Positions 1 through 8,470 of a DNA stretch of 64,000 nt are shown piece after piece. A program made the translations under genes and the position numbers. Positions within the stretch are counted from its first letter, which is position 1. Every line of letters begins with the position of its first letter. Source of the stretch: Lamprocystis purpurea DSM 4197 (GTDB taxonomy: Bacteria; Pseudomonadota; Gammaproteobacteria; Chromatiales; Chromatiaceae); contig NZ_KB902362.1 in assembly GCF_000379525.1 (NCBI RefSeq), positions 213,963 through 277,962 on the forward strand, in the 5' to 3' direction. The notes beneath the pieces were generated by a model that was not told the DNA's origin, ran no database searches, and saw only the letters and a program-made list of their open reading frames with translations.

Positions 1-445
1 ACTTGACGATCAGCGCCCCGTCCTGGATCAGCATCCGCTCGTAGTCGACGATGCGGTTCAGCTCCGCGTCCAGCTCCGCGTCGGTGCAGTGCCCCTGGAA
101 GTGATACTCGATGGGGGTCATGTACCAGCCGCCGAACAGGATGGTGATCTCGCCGCGCGGCGGCAGGGTGCGCCAGAAGCGCCAGTAGCGGGGGCGGGCG
201 CGTTCCTCGTCGGTCTCGTCCCAGAAGGCATGCGTGCGGACGCCGCGGGTGTCCAGCCATTCGTTGAGCCGGTTGACCACCTCGCCCTTGCCCGCCGCTT
301 CCACGCCGGAGATGAGGATGATCACCGGGATGTCGGTCTGGCGCAGCTCGCGCTGGACCGCCAGCAGTTGGGTGCGCAACGCCTCCTGCTGCTCCTTGAA
401 GTCGTCTTTGCTGACGGAACGTCCGACCTTGGTGGCTTCGAACAT
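1..445 (-). CDS. pap: Polyphosphate:AMP phosphotransferase (PPK2 family), N-terminal part
   Basis: The gene runs off the left edge, so only about 148 N-terminal residues are visible. The start MFEATKVGRS resembles Pseudomonas Pap proteins, which transfer phosphate from polyphosphate to AMP to make ADP. A Walker A motif GVEAAGKG lies at residues 47-54, and the family block RPRYWRFWR follows at about 84-92. Full-length Pap has two fused PPK2 domains of roughly 500 residues in total; whether the second domain exists here cannot be seen. The ATG at 445 is the only sensible start. The gene is divergent from queF. A single-domain PPK2 is the main alternative. Confidence 0.85.
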   Translation of the reverse strand, partial: MFEATKVGRSVSKDDFKEQQEALRTQLLAVQRELRQTDIPVIILISGVEAAGKGEVVNRLNEWLDTRGVRTHAFWDETDEERARPRYWRFWRTLPPRGEITILFGGWYMTPIEYHFQGHCTDAELDAELNRIVDYERMLIQDGALIVK

Positions 446-623
446 AGCTTTGCTCTCTTCAGGCTATCGGCAGAGGCCGTGGATCAGGGATTGAATCGGC
501 GGCGGCCGGGATGGTTGCGACCGCACCGCGATGATAGCCGGGTACACTACCCTATTGCGTGCCGTTCGTGGTGAACCGCGCGTCTTTTTCCCGGCCACAC
601 CCTGGCAACCCGGAGACCGCCCA

Positions 624-1016
624 ATGCCCAGTGCCCCGAGTAAATCCCTGGAGACCTTCGAAAACCCGCAGCCGGAGCGCGATTATACAATTCGCATCCG
701 GGTTCCCGAGTTCACCTGCCTTTGCCCCAAGACCGGTCAGCCGGATTTCGCGGAACTCACGCTGGAGTACGTCCCCGATCGGCTATGCGTGGAACTCAAG
801 GCGCTCAAGCTCTATGTCTGGTCCTACCGCGACGAGGGCGCCTTCCATGAGGCCGTGACCAACCGCATCCTCACCGATCTGGTCACGGTCACCGCGCCGC
901 GCTTCATGCGGTTGAGTGCGGATTTCAACGTCCGCGGCGGGGTGTACACCACGGTGGTGGCCGAGCACCGCGCCCCCGGTTGGTCGGCGCCGCCGCCGGT
1001 CCAGCTTCCCGGCTGA
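624..1016 (+). CDS. queF: NADPH-dependent 7-cyano-7-deazaguanine reductase (short QueF)
   Basis: It reduces preQ0 to preQ1 in queuosine tRNA-modification biosynthesis in the cytosol. The 130-residue product is the short, single-domain type. The catalytic cysteine lies in [10 protein letters not shown] (residues 33-42), the QueF signature region ELKALKLY is at about 58-65, and the substrate-binding FHE triad is at 74-76. The reading frame is open further upstream, but the ATG at 624 has a GGAG about nine bases before it and matches the usual N-terminus, so I chose it. It lies upstream of trmB, so two tRNA-modification genes are adjacent. Confidence 0.93.
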   Translation: MPSAPSKSLETFENPQPERDYTIRIRVPEFTCLCPKTGQPDFAELTLEYVPDRLCVELKALKLYVWSYRDEGAFHEAVTNRILTDLVTVTAPRFMRLSADFNVRGGVYTTVVAEHRAPGWSAPPPVQLPG

Positions 1017-1110
1017 ACCCGGCGATTGCGGACCGTGGTATAAAGGCCGCTTGCCGATCGACCCCGCGCGCCTCCCGAGTCTTATTTCCGTGCGATCCGT
1101 CCCGCCGTTG

Positions 1111-1818
1111 ATGCCATCCGCTGTACCGGACGCTGCCGAGCGGCGCCGTCCGCTGCGCAGTTTCGTCCTGCGTCAGGGTCGGCTGACCGCTGCCCAGGAA
1201 CGCGCCTTCGCCCAGCTTTGGCCGCGCTACGGCTTGGCCTGGTCGCCCGGCACCCCGCTGGACCTGTCCGACTGCTTCGACGGCGACCGGCCCGTGGTCC
1301 TGGAGATCGGTTTCGGCAACGGCGAGACCTTGGCGGCCATGGCCGCGGCCGTGCCGGCATGGCACTGGCTGGGGGTGGAGGTCCACGCGCCTGGGGTCGG
1401 GCACCTGCTGCTCGAGTGCGAGCGGCTGGGGCTGACCAACCTGCGGGTGATTCGCCACGATGCGATGGAGTTGCTCGCCCACGCCATCGCGCCGGGGTCG
1501 CTGGCGCGGGTTCAGCTCTTTTTTCCGGACCCCTGGCCCAAGACCCGCCACCATAAACGCCGGATCGTCAACCCCGCCTTTCGCGACCTGTTGGGTCGGG
1601 CACTGCGCTCCGGCGGCGTCTTTCACGCGGCCACCGACTGGGAGCCCTACGCTGTGCAGATGCTTGAAGTGCTGGAGGCGGCGGGGTCGCCATTGCGCAA
1701 CACCGCGGGCCCGGGCGGTTTCGCCGACCGCCCGGACACCCGTCCCTTGACCCGTTTCGAACGGCGCGGCGAGCGTCTCGGTCATCAGGTCCGCGACCTG
1801 GTGTTCGCGCGTCGCTGA
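1111..1818 (+). CDS. trmB: tRNA (guanine-N7-)-methyltransferase
   Basis: It makes m7G46 in the tRNA variable loop using S-adenosylmethionine. The SAM-binding motif LEIGFGNGE lies at about residues 64-72, the acidic strand-2 end GVEVHAPG at about 88-95, and the family hallmark FFPDPWPKTRHHKRR at about 137-151. With the ATG at 1111 the length is 235 residues, normal for TrmB. The frame is open to 916, and a GTG at 1090 is a possible alternative start. The stop codon overlaps the next ATG by one base, so the downstream ABC gene is probably cotranscribed. Confidence 0.93.
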   Translation: MPSAVPDAAERRRPLRSFVLRQGRLTAAQERAFAQLWPRYGLAWSPGTPLDLSDCFDGDRPVVLEIGFGNGETLAAMAAAVPAWHWLGVEVHAPGVGHLLLECERLGLTNLRVIRHDAMELLAHAIAPGSLARVQLFFPDPWPKTRHHKRRIVNPAFRDLLGRALRSGGVFHAATDWEPYAVQMLEVLEAAGSPLRNTAGPGGFADRPDTRPLTRFERRGERLGHQVRDLVFARR

Positions 1819-2456
1819 TGGGCCTCCTGCGACTCGAGGCGCTGCGGCCGCGGGTGCTCGCCCCGGTGAGCCTGTGCGTGGACAGTGGCGAACTGGTGTT
1901 CGTCTCCGGCCCCTCGGGCTCCGGCAAGAGCCTGTTGCTGCGCGCCGTGGCCGACCTGGACCCCCATCCCGGCGAGGTCTGGCTGGGCGCGGAGGCGCGC
2001 TCCGCCATGCCCCCCGCCCGCTGGCGTCGCCGGGTCGGCCTGCTCCCGGCCGAGGCGTTCTGGTGGACCGATACGGTGGGCGATCATTTCCCGCAAGCGG
2101 CCGCCGTTGCAGGCGCGTCGGGGACGCCGCCGCCATCCGCTCTGCCCGCTCTGCTGAGCGCCTTGGGGTTCGAACCGGACGTCCTCGACTGGTCGGTCGG
2201 CCGGCTCTCCACCGGCGAGCGCCAACGCCTGGCCTTGGCGCGGCTGCTGGCCCAGGACCCGGAGGCCCTGTTGCTCGACGAGGCCACCGCCAACCTGGAC
2301 CCGAGCAATCGCGAGCGGGTGGAGCATCTGGTGGCGGACTATCGCGCCAGCCGCGGCGCGGCGGTGCTCTGGGTCAGCCACGACCCTGAGCAGCGCGTTC
2401 GCCTGGGCGGACGCCAGTTCGGCATCCATGACGGGCGCCTGGCCGCCATCACCTGA
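1818..2456 (+). CDS. fetA: ABC transporter ATP-binding protein, FetA/YbbL-like
   Basis: This is a small ABC ATPase of 212 residues. Walker A is GPSGSGKS at 31-38, the signature is LSTGERQR, Walker B is LLLDEATANLD, and the switch histidine is in VSHD. Together with the next gene (a UPF0014/FetB membrane protein) it forms a FetAB-like pair; in E. coli the pair is reported to export iron and help in peroxide resistance. The substrate here is inferred from family only. Translation is probably coupled to trmB through the overlapping stop and start. Confidence 0.85.
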   Translation: MGLLRLEALRPRVLAPVSLCVDSGELVFVSGPSGSGKSLLLRAVADLDPHPGEVWLGAEARSAMPPARWRRRVGLLPAEAFWWTDTVGDHFPQAAAVAGASGTPPPSALPALLSALGFEPDVLDWSVGRLSTGERQRLALARLLAQDPEALLLDEATANLDPSNRERVEHLVADYRASRGAAVLWVSHDPEQRVRLGGRQFGIHDGRLAAIT

Positions 2457-2463
2457 GCATGCC

Positions 2464-3273
2464 ATGAGTCTCGTCTTGCTGACTCCCCTCGATCTGGCCT
2501 TCGCCGCGCTGCTGGTGCTGCTGTTGGCCTTCATGTCGTGGCGGCTGCACCTGGGGGTGGAGCGGCGCCTGCTGATCGCCGCCGTGCGCAGCACGGTGCA
2601 GTTGCTGCTGGTCGGCCTGGTGCTCAAGGCCCTGTTCGCTCAGACCAATCCCTGGCTGATCGGGCTCATGGCGCTGTTCATGCTGACGGTCGCCGGATTC
2701 GAGGTCCTGCAACGCCAGAAACGGCGCTTCTGCGGCCCCTGGGGCTACGGGATCGGCGCGCTGTCCATGTTCATCTCTTCTTTCAGTGTGCTGCTGTTGA
2801 CCTTGACGGTGATCATCCGGGTCGAGCCCTGGTACCAGCCCCAGTATCTGATTCCGCTGCTCGGCATGTTGCTCGGCAACACCATGAGCGGTGCCGCCAT
2901 CGCGCTCGACACCTTGACCCGCGGGGCCTGGGACGCCCGTGGGCGCATCGAGGCGCGCCTTCTGTCCGGCGGCACCTGGAACGACGCCATCGCCGACATC
3001 CGCCGCGACTCACTGCGGGCCGGTCTGATTCCCATCGTCAACGCCATGGCTACCGCCGGCCTGGTCAGCCTGCCGGGGATGATGACCGGTCAGATTCTAG
3101 CCGGCAGTCCGCCGATGGAGGCCGCCAAGTACCAACTCCTGATGATGTTCCTGATCTCCGCCGGGACTGGTCTCGGGTCCATGGCGGCGGTCTGGATCGG
3201 CTCGCGCCGACTTTTCGACGAGCGCGAGCGCCTGCGGCTGGACCGACTGCGCCCCGCGGAGAGCAAGCACTGA
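2464..3273 (+). CDS. fetB: Inner-membrane permease, FetB/YbbM (UPF0014) family
   Basis: The product is a polytopic membrane protein of 269 residues, with hydrophobic segments from the N-terminus (AFAALLVLLLAF) to the C-terminal third. Family features include LLLVGLVLKALF, LLGMLLGNTMSGAAIALD and LPGMMTGQILAGSPP. I chose the ATG at 2464, eight bases after the fetA stop, because the protein then begins MSLVLLTPLDL, as in homologues. It is the permease partner of the preceding ATPase. A role in metal (iron) export is inferred from family. Confidence 0.85.
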   Translation: MSLVLLTPLDLAFAALLVLLLAFMSWRLHLGVERRLLIAAVRSTVQLLLVGLVLKALFAQTNPWLIGLMALFMLTVAGFEVLQRQKRRFCGPWGYGIGALSMFISSFSVLLLTLTVIIRVEPWYQPQYLIPLLGMLLGNTMSGAAIALDTLTRGAWDARGRIEARLLSGGTWNDAIADIRRDSLRAGLIPIVNAMATAGLVSLPGMMTGQILAGSPPMEAAKYQLLMMFLISAGTGLGSMAAVWIGSRRLFDERERLRLDRLRPAESKH

Positions 3274-3384
3274 ATCAAGCACGGAATCCCTCAACACGGG
3301 GAGGCGAATCGCATTTCGCGAGCTATAATTGCAGGGATCGAACCGCCAACGCCTTCACGCCACACACGAGGTCGCTATCCGCCT

Positions 3385-3993
3385 ATGAACCGCAATCAGG
3401 TTCTCGTCAGGACTGCCAAGGGCCAGGATGAAGTTTTGACCAAGGCATACCATCTTCCGCCGGAATTGCGTCACCTGCTCATCCGGGTGGACGAGGATTG
3501 TTCGGTGGCTGAGACGCTGGACCAGTTCGCCGGGAGTGCGGACAAGACCGCATCGCAACTCGAGACCCTGGTTGCCGAGGGATTCCTCGCCCCGCAGGAG
3601 TCCATGCCTGAAATGGACGGACTCAACGTCGATCAATGGGAATTGCTTGCGGCCGGCCTGCTTGACCCGCGGGATCTCCAGCCGGAAGGGGAAGCCATCC
3701 CCGAATGCGCCTTCAACCTGGAGAAAGCGAAGGATTACGCTCGCCTCATCCTGCTCGAATCCTTGTGCCCGGTCGATGCTTACCATGTCGAGCGCATTGA
3801 TGCGGCCAAAACCGTCGGCGAACTGCGTGTCGAACTCGATGACCTGCGGGAACTGCTCCCCAGACTCTTGCCGAAGCGCCAGGCCCGGCAGGTCTGGGAG
3901 CAACTCGAGCCGCTCATGCTGCCCCTGGGCGCCGATCCGGCCTGGCATTCGCCTCCGCCGAACCTGCTGGAGCGCTGGGCTCTGCGACCCTGA
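3385..3993 (+). CDS. Conserved hypothetical protein, possible winged-helix-like N-terminus
   Basis: I do not recognise this 202-residue soluble, acidic protein. It has no signal peptide or membrane segment. Residues 15-60 (HLPPELRHLLIRVDEDCSV, then ETLVAEGFL) look like a small winged-helix or two-state helical module of the kind found in cyanobacterial and gammaproteobacterial GGDEF-associated proteins. The rest is helical, with LLPRLLPKRQARQVWEQLEP near the end. It stands alone between fetB and tatA with no clear operon partner. A sequence TATAAT at 3324-3329 could be its -10 box, but no good -35 accompanies it. Confidence 0.7.
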   Translation: MNRNQVLVRTAKGQDEVLTKAYHLPPELRHLLIRVDEDCSVAETLDQFAGSADKTASQLETLVAEGFLAPQESMPEMDGLNVDQWELLAAGLLDPRDLQPEGEAIPECAFNLEKAKDYARLILLESLCPVDAYHVERIDAAKTVGELRVELDDLRELLPRLLPKRQARQVWEQLEPLMLPLGADPAWHSPPPNLLERWALRP

Positions 3994-4113
3994 GGCCAAG
4001 CTCCTCTGCGCGGAACAGCCTGAAATCCAAGGCCGCGGCTTGTCATTCGGCACAGCGGCCCGGTGGATCGCTTGGTCGCTTCGCATCGATCAGCGTCGAA
4101 CGCGGCAACCGGA

Positions 4114-4141
4114 CGGCGGGGTGGGTTTCACACCCGCCCCG
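4114..4141. repeat. GC-rich imperfect palindrome
   Basis: GGGGTGGGTTTCACACCCGCCCC is an imperfect hairpin between the hypothetical gene and tatA. It resembles the perfect palindrome at 9678-9710 and is probably another member of that intergenic repeat family. Confidence 0.4.
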
Positions 4142-4146
4142 ATGAC

Positions 4147-4347
4147 TCAACGGTCTTGAGTCTGATCCTTGACGGGACCTTCATCGTTGTCGTCACCCCG
4201 CCCGCCCGCCAGTGAGCGGCGCAAGTCATGCAGCGCGGTACCCAGGTCTGAGGCGATTCGGGGTAACTTCTTGGACCCGAACAGGAGCAGCAGAACAACC
4301 AGGACAAGGAGCAATTCGCCGAAACTGATTCCGGAAAAACCCATCAT
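4147..4347 (-). CDS. tatA: Twin-arginine translocase subunit TatA/TatE-like
   Basis: The 66-residue product has the TatA layout: one N-terminal membrane helix (GELLLVLVVLLLLFG), the conserved FG hinge followed by KKLPRIASDLGTALHDLRR as the amphipathic helix, and a charged tail. The frame is open far upstream, but the ATG at 4347 is preceded by GGGAG five bases away and gives the standard start. A second ATG directly follows. No tatB or tatC is adjacent, so this is an orphan paralogue. It may supply extra TatA pores; the Tat-dependent binding protein at 7385 is nearby. Confidence 0.85.
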   Translation of the reverse strand: MMGFSGISFGELLLVLVVLLLLFGSKKLPRIASDLGTALHDLRRSLAGGRGDDNDEGPVKDQTQDR

Positions 4348-4513
4348 TTCAACTCCCAAGTAGACAACTGTTATCACGACGCCGAAGCCGGACAACATGA
4401 CCAGCGGTTGGTCATGCGACAGCCATCGCCCGAAATCCGTGCAGTCGTTGGCCCGGCACCATACAACGCTGTAGCATGTCGGCGCATCGCACTTTTCGTC
4501 CCCGAACCCCACT

Positions 4514-5917
4514 ATGAAGATTGTCATCCTCGGCGCCGGTCAGGTCGGTTCATCGGTGGCCGAAAGTCTGGTCTCCGAGGCCAACGAAATCACCATCGTC
4601 GACGCCGATATGTCGCGCCTGGCGCGTTTGCAGGAACGCCTCGACCTGCGTACGGTGGCCGGCAACGCGGCCCTGCCCTCGGTCCTGGAGCGGGCCGGAC
4701 TGGCGGATGCGGACCTGCTGATCGCCGTCACGCAAAGCGACCAGACCAACCTCTGCGCCTGCCGCACCGCCGCCACCCTGTTTCGCACGCCGACCAAAAT
4801 CGCCCGTCTGCGCTCATCGGACTATACCCGCTATCCGCAGCTTCTGGAGGCGAAGAACTTCGCGGTGGACTTCAGCATCTGCCCTGAGCAGATCGTCACC
4901 GACTATATCGTCAAGCTGATGGAGTTCCCCGAGGCGCTCCAGGTGCTGGAGTTCGCCGACGGGCTGGTGGGTCTGGTCGCCGTGCGCGCCATCCCCGGCG
5001 GCTCGCTGGTCGGCCGCCCGGTGTCCGACCTGCGCGAACACATTCCCCATGTGGACGTGCGCATCGCCGCGATTTACCGCCGCGATCAGGCCATCGTTCC
5101 GGACGGCGACACCCTGATCGAGGCCGGCGACGAGGTCTTCTTCCTGGCCGCTACCCGCGACAGCCGCCAGATCATCGGTGAACTACGGCGGCGCGACCGG
5201 CCGACCCGGCGCATCCTGATCGCCGGAGGCGGAAACATCGGCGAACGCGTGGCCCTGGCCTCGGAGGCGCGCTATCAGGTCAAAGTGATCGAGGTCAACG
5301 AGGCGCGCGCCCAGTATCTGGGCAGTACCCTGAAACATTCACTGGTGCTGGCGGGCGATGCCGCGGATGAGAACCTGCTGGCCGCCGAGGGCATCGAGGA
5401 CATGGATCTGTTCCTCGCCCTGACCAACGACGACGAGAACAACATCATGTCCGCCCTGCTCGCCAAGCGGCTTGGCGCGCGCCGGGTGTTGGCGCTGATC
5501 AACCGCCGCATCTATGCCGATCTGTTGCAAGCGGACCGCATCGATATCGCCATTTCACCCGCCCAAATCTCCATCGGCTCACTGCTGGCGCATGTCCGCC
5601 GCGGCGACGTGGCGGCGGTGCACAGTCTGCGCCGCGGCGCGGCTGAGGCGCTGGAGCTGGTGGTGCATGGCGACGTCGCCACCTGCAAGGTGGTCGGGCG
5701 GCGGATCGAGCAATTGGATCTGCCCCACGGGGTGACCGTGGGTGCCATCGTCCGCGGGCCTGAGCCGGGACCGGGGGAGTCCGACCGCCGTCAGGTTCTG
5801 ATCGCTCATCACGACACCATGATCGAGTCCGGCGACCATGTGATCCTGTTCCTGATCAGCAAAGAACTGGTGCCCAAGGTAGAACGCTATTTCCAGGTCG
5901 GACTGGGCTTCTTCTGA
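4514..5917 (+). CDS. trkA: Trk system potassium uptake regulatory subunit TrkA
   Basis: TrkA is the cytosolic NAD(H)/nucleotide-gated regulator of the TrkH channel. The 467-residue protein shows two RCK repeats, each a Rossmann domain (GAGQVGSSVAE at residues 7-17, and GGGNIGERVAL at about 238) followed by an RCK-C domain. This is the usual gammaproteobacterial duplicated form. The stop codon overlaps the trkH ATG by one base (ATGCGC at 5917), so the two are cotranslated. Confidence 0.95.
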   Translation: MKIVILGAGQVGSSVAESLVSEANEITIVDADMSRLARLQERLDLRTVAGNAALPSVLERAGLADADLLIAVTQSDQTNLCACRTAATLFRTPTKIARLRSSDYTRYPQLLEAKNFAVDFSICPEQIVTDYIVKLMEFPEALQVLEFADGLVGLVAVRAIPGGSLVGRPVSDLREHIPHVDVRIAAIYRRDQAIVPDGDTLIEAGDEVFFLAATRDSRQIIGELRRRDRPTRRILIAGGGNIGERVALASEARYQVKVIEVNEARAQYLGSTLKHSLVLAGDAADENLLAAEGIEDMDLFLALTNDDENNIMSALLAKRLGARRVLALINRRIYADLLQADRIDIAISPAQISIGSLLAHVRRGDVAAVHSLRRGAAEALELVVHGDVATCKVVGRRIEQLDLPHGVTVGAIVRGPEPGPGESDRRQVLIAHHDTMIESGDHVILFLISKELVPKVERYFQVGLGFF

Positions 5918-7371
5918 TGCGCTCCCTGCTGTCCGTTACTAATGTTCTAGGGCGTCTGCTGCTGGTCGTCAGCCTGACCTATCTACTGCCCATCGCCTGC
6001 GCACTGATTTACGCGGATGGAACCCTGCTGACCTTCGTATTCAGCATGGCCGCATGCATCCTGACCGGCCTGCTGCTGATAGCGGTCACCCGGCGGCACC
6101 GCGTCGATCTCAAAGCGCGCGACGGGTTCATCCTGGTCGCCATGGCCTGGACACTGACTGCCGCCGTCGCGACCATACCCTTGATAATACACTCCCAGCT
6201 CTCGTTTACCGACGCCTTCTTCGAGACCATGTCGGGGCTCACCACGACCGGGGCAACGGTGATGGCGACGCTGGACATCACCGCACCATCGATCAACCTG
6301 TGGCGTCATGCCCTGTGCTGGTTGGGGGGAATGGGGATCATCGTCCTAGCGGTCGCCATTTTGCCCCTGTTGGGGGTCGGTGGCATGCAGTTGATGCGCG
6401 CGGAGGTCCCGGGCCCGATCAAAGACACTAAGCTGACCGCGCGTGTCGGCGACACCGCGACCATTCTGTGGACTGTCTATCTGGGCATCACGATCGCATG
6501 TCTCCTGGCACTCAAATTGGTGGGTATGGATTGGTTCAACGCGATCTGTCACGCTTTTTCGATCTTGAGCCTGGCCGGCTTCTCGACCCGCGACGCGAGT
6601 GTCGGTGCTTTCAACTCACCGGCGATCGAAGCAGTGATGATCTTCTTTATGGTCGTGGCTGCCCTCAACTTCGCCACCCATTACACCGTCTGGCGCTCGC
6701 GCAGTTTGCGCGCCTATTGGCACGACGCGGAGGCCAAGGGGGTGCTCGGGGTCCTCTTTCTGAGTTGCATCGGCTGCGCCGGATATCTGTGGATGGTCGA
6801 CACCTACGACAACTATTGGGCAGCTCTGCGCCACGTCAGTTTCAATTTGGTTTCAATCGCCACGGACTGCGGGGTCGTCAGCGTCGACTATGCCCAATGG
6901 CCTATTTTCGTTCCCTTCTGGATGCTGTTCTTGTCATCGGTGACCGCCAGCTCCGGATCCACCGGCGGTGGTATCAAGATGATTCGCACCTTGATCCTGA
7001 TACGTCAGTCTTCGCGCGAGCTTTCCCGCATGATCCACCCTAATTTGGTCGCGCCGATCACCATCGGCGGGATGCTGATCCCAAATAGCGTAGTGTTCGC
7101 GGTCCTGGGCTTCATTTTCCTCTATTTCATGAGCATCGTCGTACTGACCTTCCTGCTCATCTTCGGTGGGCTCGACTTCATCTCGGCCTTCACCGCCGTG
7201 ATCGCCTGCATCAACAACGCCGGTCCCGGTCTCGGCCAGGTCGGTCCGGCCACCAACTACGGCAGCCTGACCGACTATGAGATTTGGGTCCTGAGCTTCA
7301 CCATGCTGCTTGGGCGGCTTGAAGTCTTCTCGCTGCTGATTCTGTTTACACCCCAGTTCTGGCGGAAATAG
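5917..7371 (+). CDS. trkH: Trk-type potassium uptake membrane channel TrkH
   Basis: This is the potassium-translocating subunit of the Trk system, 484 residues and polytopic. The four pore-loop filter segments are visible with their conserved glycines: TTTGATV, LAGFSTRD, TDCGVVSVD and NNAGPGLG. The intramembrane SGSTGGGIKM segment typical of TrkH follows the third loop. The gene overlaps trkA by one base. Length and order match the standard gammaproteobacterial trkAH pair. Confidence 0.95.
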   Translation: MRSLLSVTNVLGRLLLVVSLTYLLPIACALIYADGTLLTFVFSMAACILTGLLLIAVTRRHRVDLKARDGFILVAMAWTLTAAVATIPLIIHSQLSFTDAFFETMSGLTTTGATVMATLDITAPSINLWRHALCWLGGMGIIVLAVAILPLLGVGGMQLMRAEVPGPIKDTKLTARVGDTATILWTVYLGITIACLLALKLVGMDWFNAICHAFSILSLAGFSTRDASVGAFNSPAIEAVMIFFMVVAALNFATHYTVWRSRSLRAYWHDAEAKGVLGVLFLSCIGCAGYLWMVDTYDNYWAALRHVSFNLVSIATDCGVVSVDYAQWPIFVPFWMLFLSSVTASSGSTGGGIKMIRTLILIRQSSRELSRMIHPNLVAPITIGGMLIPNSVVFAVLGFIFLYFMSIVVLTFLLIFGGLDFISAFTAVIACINNAGPGLGQVGPATNYGSLTDYEIWVLSFTMLLGRLEVFSLLILFTPQFWRK

Positions 7372-7384
7372 GCTTAAGCACAGC

Positions 7385-8470
7385 ATGAGACGGCGGCAGT
7401 TCATCAGGGGGGTCGGGGCCGGCTCGCTCGCCCTCGGCGCGGCCGGCGGGGGCCTGGAGACGGCCCAGGCCAAGTCCGGGCACCGGTGGCGGATGGCCAC
7501 GACTTGGCCAAGAAACTTCCCTGGTCTGGGGACCGGCGCCAACCAACTGGCGGCCCTGATCGGTGCGATGAGCGGCGGGCGGGTTCAGGTAAAGGTCTAT
7601 GGGGCCGGCGAACTGGTCCCGGCGGCCGAGGTCTTCGCCGCGGTCGGCCGCGGCGCGGTCGAGATGGGGCACGGCTGTGCGTTCTACTGGCCGGGCAAGG
7701 GCGCGGCCGTGCCGTTCTTCTCCAGCATCCCCTTCGGCATGACCGCCGCGGAGGTCAACGCCTGGCTCTATCATGGCGGTGGACAGGCGTTGTGGGACGA
7801 GGCCTATGCGCCGTTCGGGCTGGTCCCGGCCGCCGCGGGGAATACCGGGGTCAACATGGGCGGCTGGTTCAACAAGGAGATTTGTTCGGCCGCGGACCTG
7901 TCGGGCCTCAAGCTCGGCCTGTCGGGTCTGGGCGGCGAGGTCCTCGCGCGCGCCGGTGGGATCCCCATCAAGCTGCCGCCCGATGCCATGCTCACGGCGC
8001 TGCAATCCGGGGTCATCGACGGGGCCGAGTGGGTGGGGCCGTACGCGGATCTGGCCCTCGGTCTGTACGCGGCCGCCAAATACTATTACTACCCTGGCTG
8101 GCATGAACCGGGCACCGTCGTCGAGGCCCTGATCAACAAACAGGCACTCGACGCGCTGCCCGCGGACCTTCGCGCCATCGTCCTGAACGCTTGTAAAGTG
8201 GCTAATCAGGACATGCTGGCCGAATTTACGGCGCGCAATCCGGCTGCCCTGAACACCGTTGTCACCAAGCATCAGGTCGAACTGCGGTGCTTTCCTGATG
8301 ATGTGATCCGCACGCTGCATACGCATGCGAACGAGGTGATCGCGGGGCTGGCGCAGCAGGACGCGTTCGCGGCCAAGGTCCACGCCTCCTATAAGAAGTA
8401 CCTCACCCAAGCCAAGGCGTGGAGCGACATCAGCGCGTTCGCCTATCTGCGCGCGCGCGATCAGGCATGA
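7385..8470 (+). CDS. TRAP transporter substrate-binding protein DctP family, Tat-exported
   Basis: The 361-residue protein starts MRRRQFIRG, a twin-arginine motif, followed by a hydrophobic stretch and an Ala-rich cleavage region around residues 27-29. The mature part has TRAP binding-protein features: MATTWPRNFPGLGTGAN, then VKVYGAGELVPAAEVF, and the conserved KLGLSGLGGEV and LQSGVIDGAEWVGPY blocks. It resembles the TakP-type group that binds 2-oxo acids. No DctQ or DctM membrane subunits lie nearby, so it is an orphan receptor. It overlaps hemW by four bases (ATGA at 8467). Confidence 0.88.
   Translation: MRRRQFIRGVGAGSLALGAAGGGLETAQAKSGHRWRMATTWPRNFPGLGTGANQLAALIGAMSGGRVQVKVYGAGELVPAAEVFAAVGRGAVEMGHGCAFYWPGKGAAVPFFSSIPFGMTAAEVNAWLYHGGGQALWDEAYAPFGLVPAAAGNTGVNMGGWFNKEICSAADLSGLKLGLSGLGGEVLARAGGIPIKLPPDAMLTALQSGVIDGAEWVGPYADLALGLYAAAKYYYYPGWHEPGTVVEALINKQALDALPADLRAIVLNACKVANQDMLAEFTARNPAALNTVVTKHQVELRCFPDDVIRTLHTHANEVIAGLAQQDAFAAKVHASYKKYLTQAKAWSDISAFAYLRARDQA

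Noticed and set aside
925..2136. 403-residue frame on the minus strand over trmB and fetA
   Set aside because: Both plus-strand genes have complete family motifs; the minus frame is low-complexity Arg/Pro/Gly sequence.
3324..3329. TATAAT as promoter of the 3385 gene
   Set aside because: No acceptable -35 at 16-18 bases; kept only as a remark.
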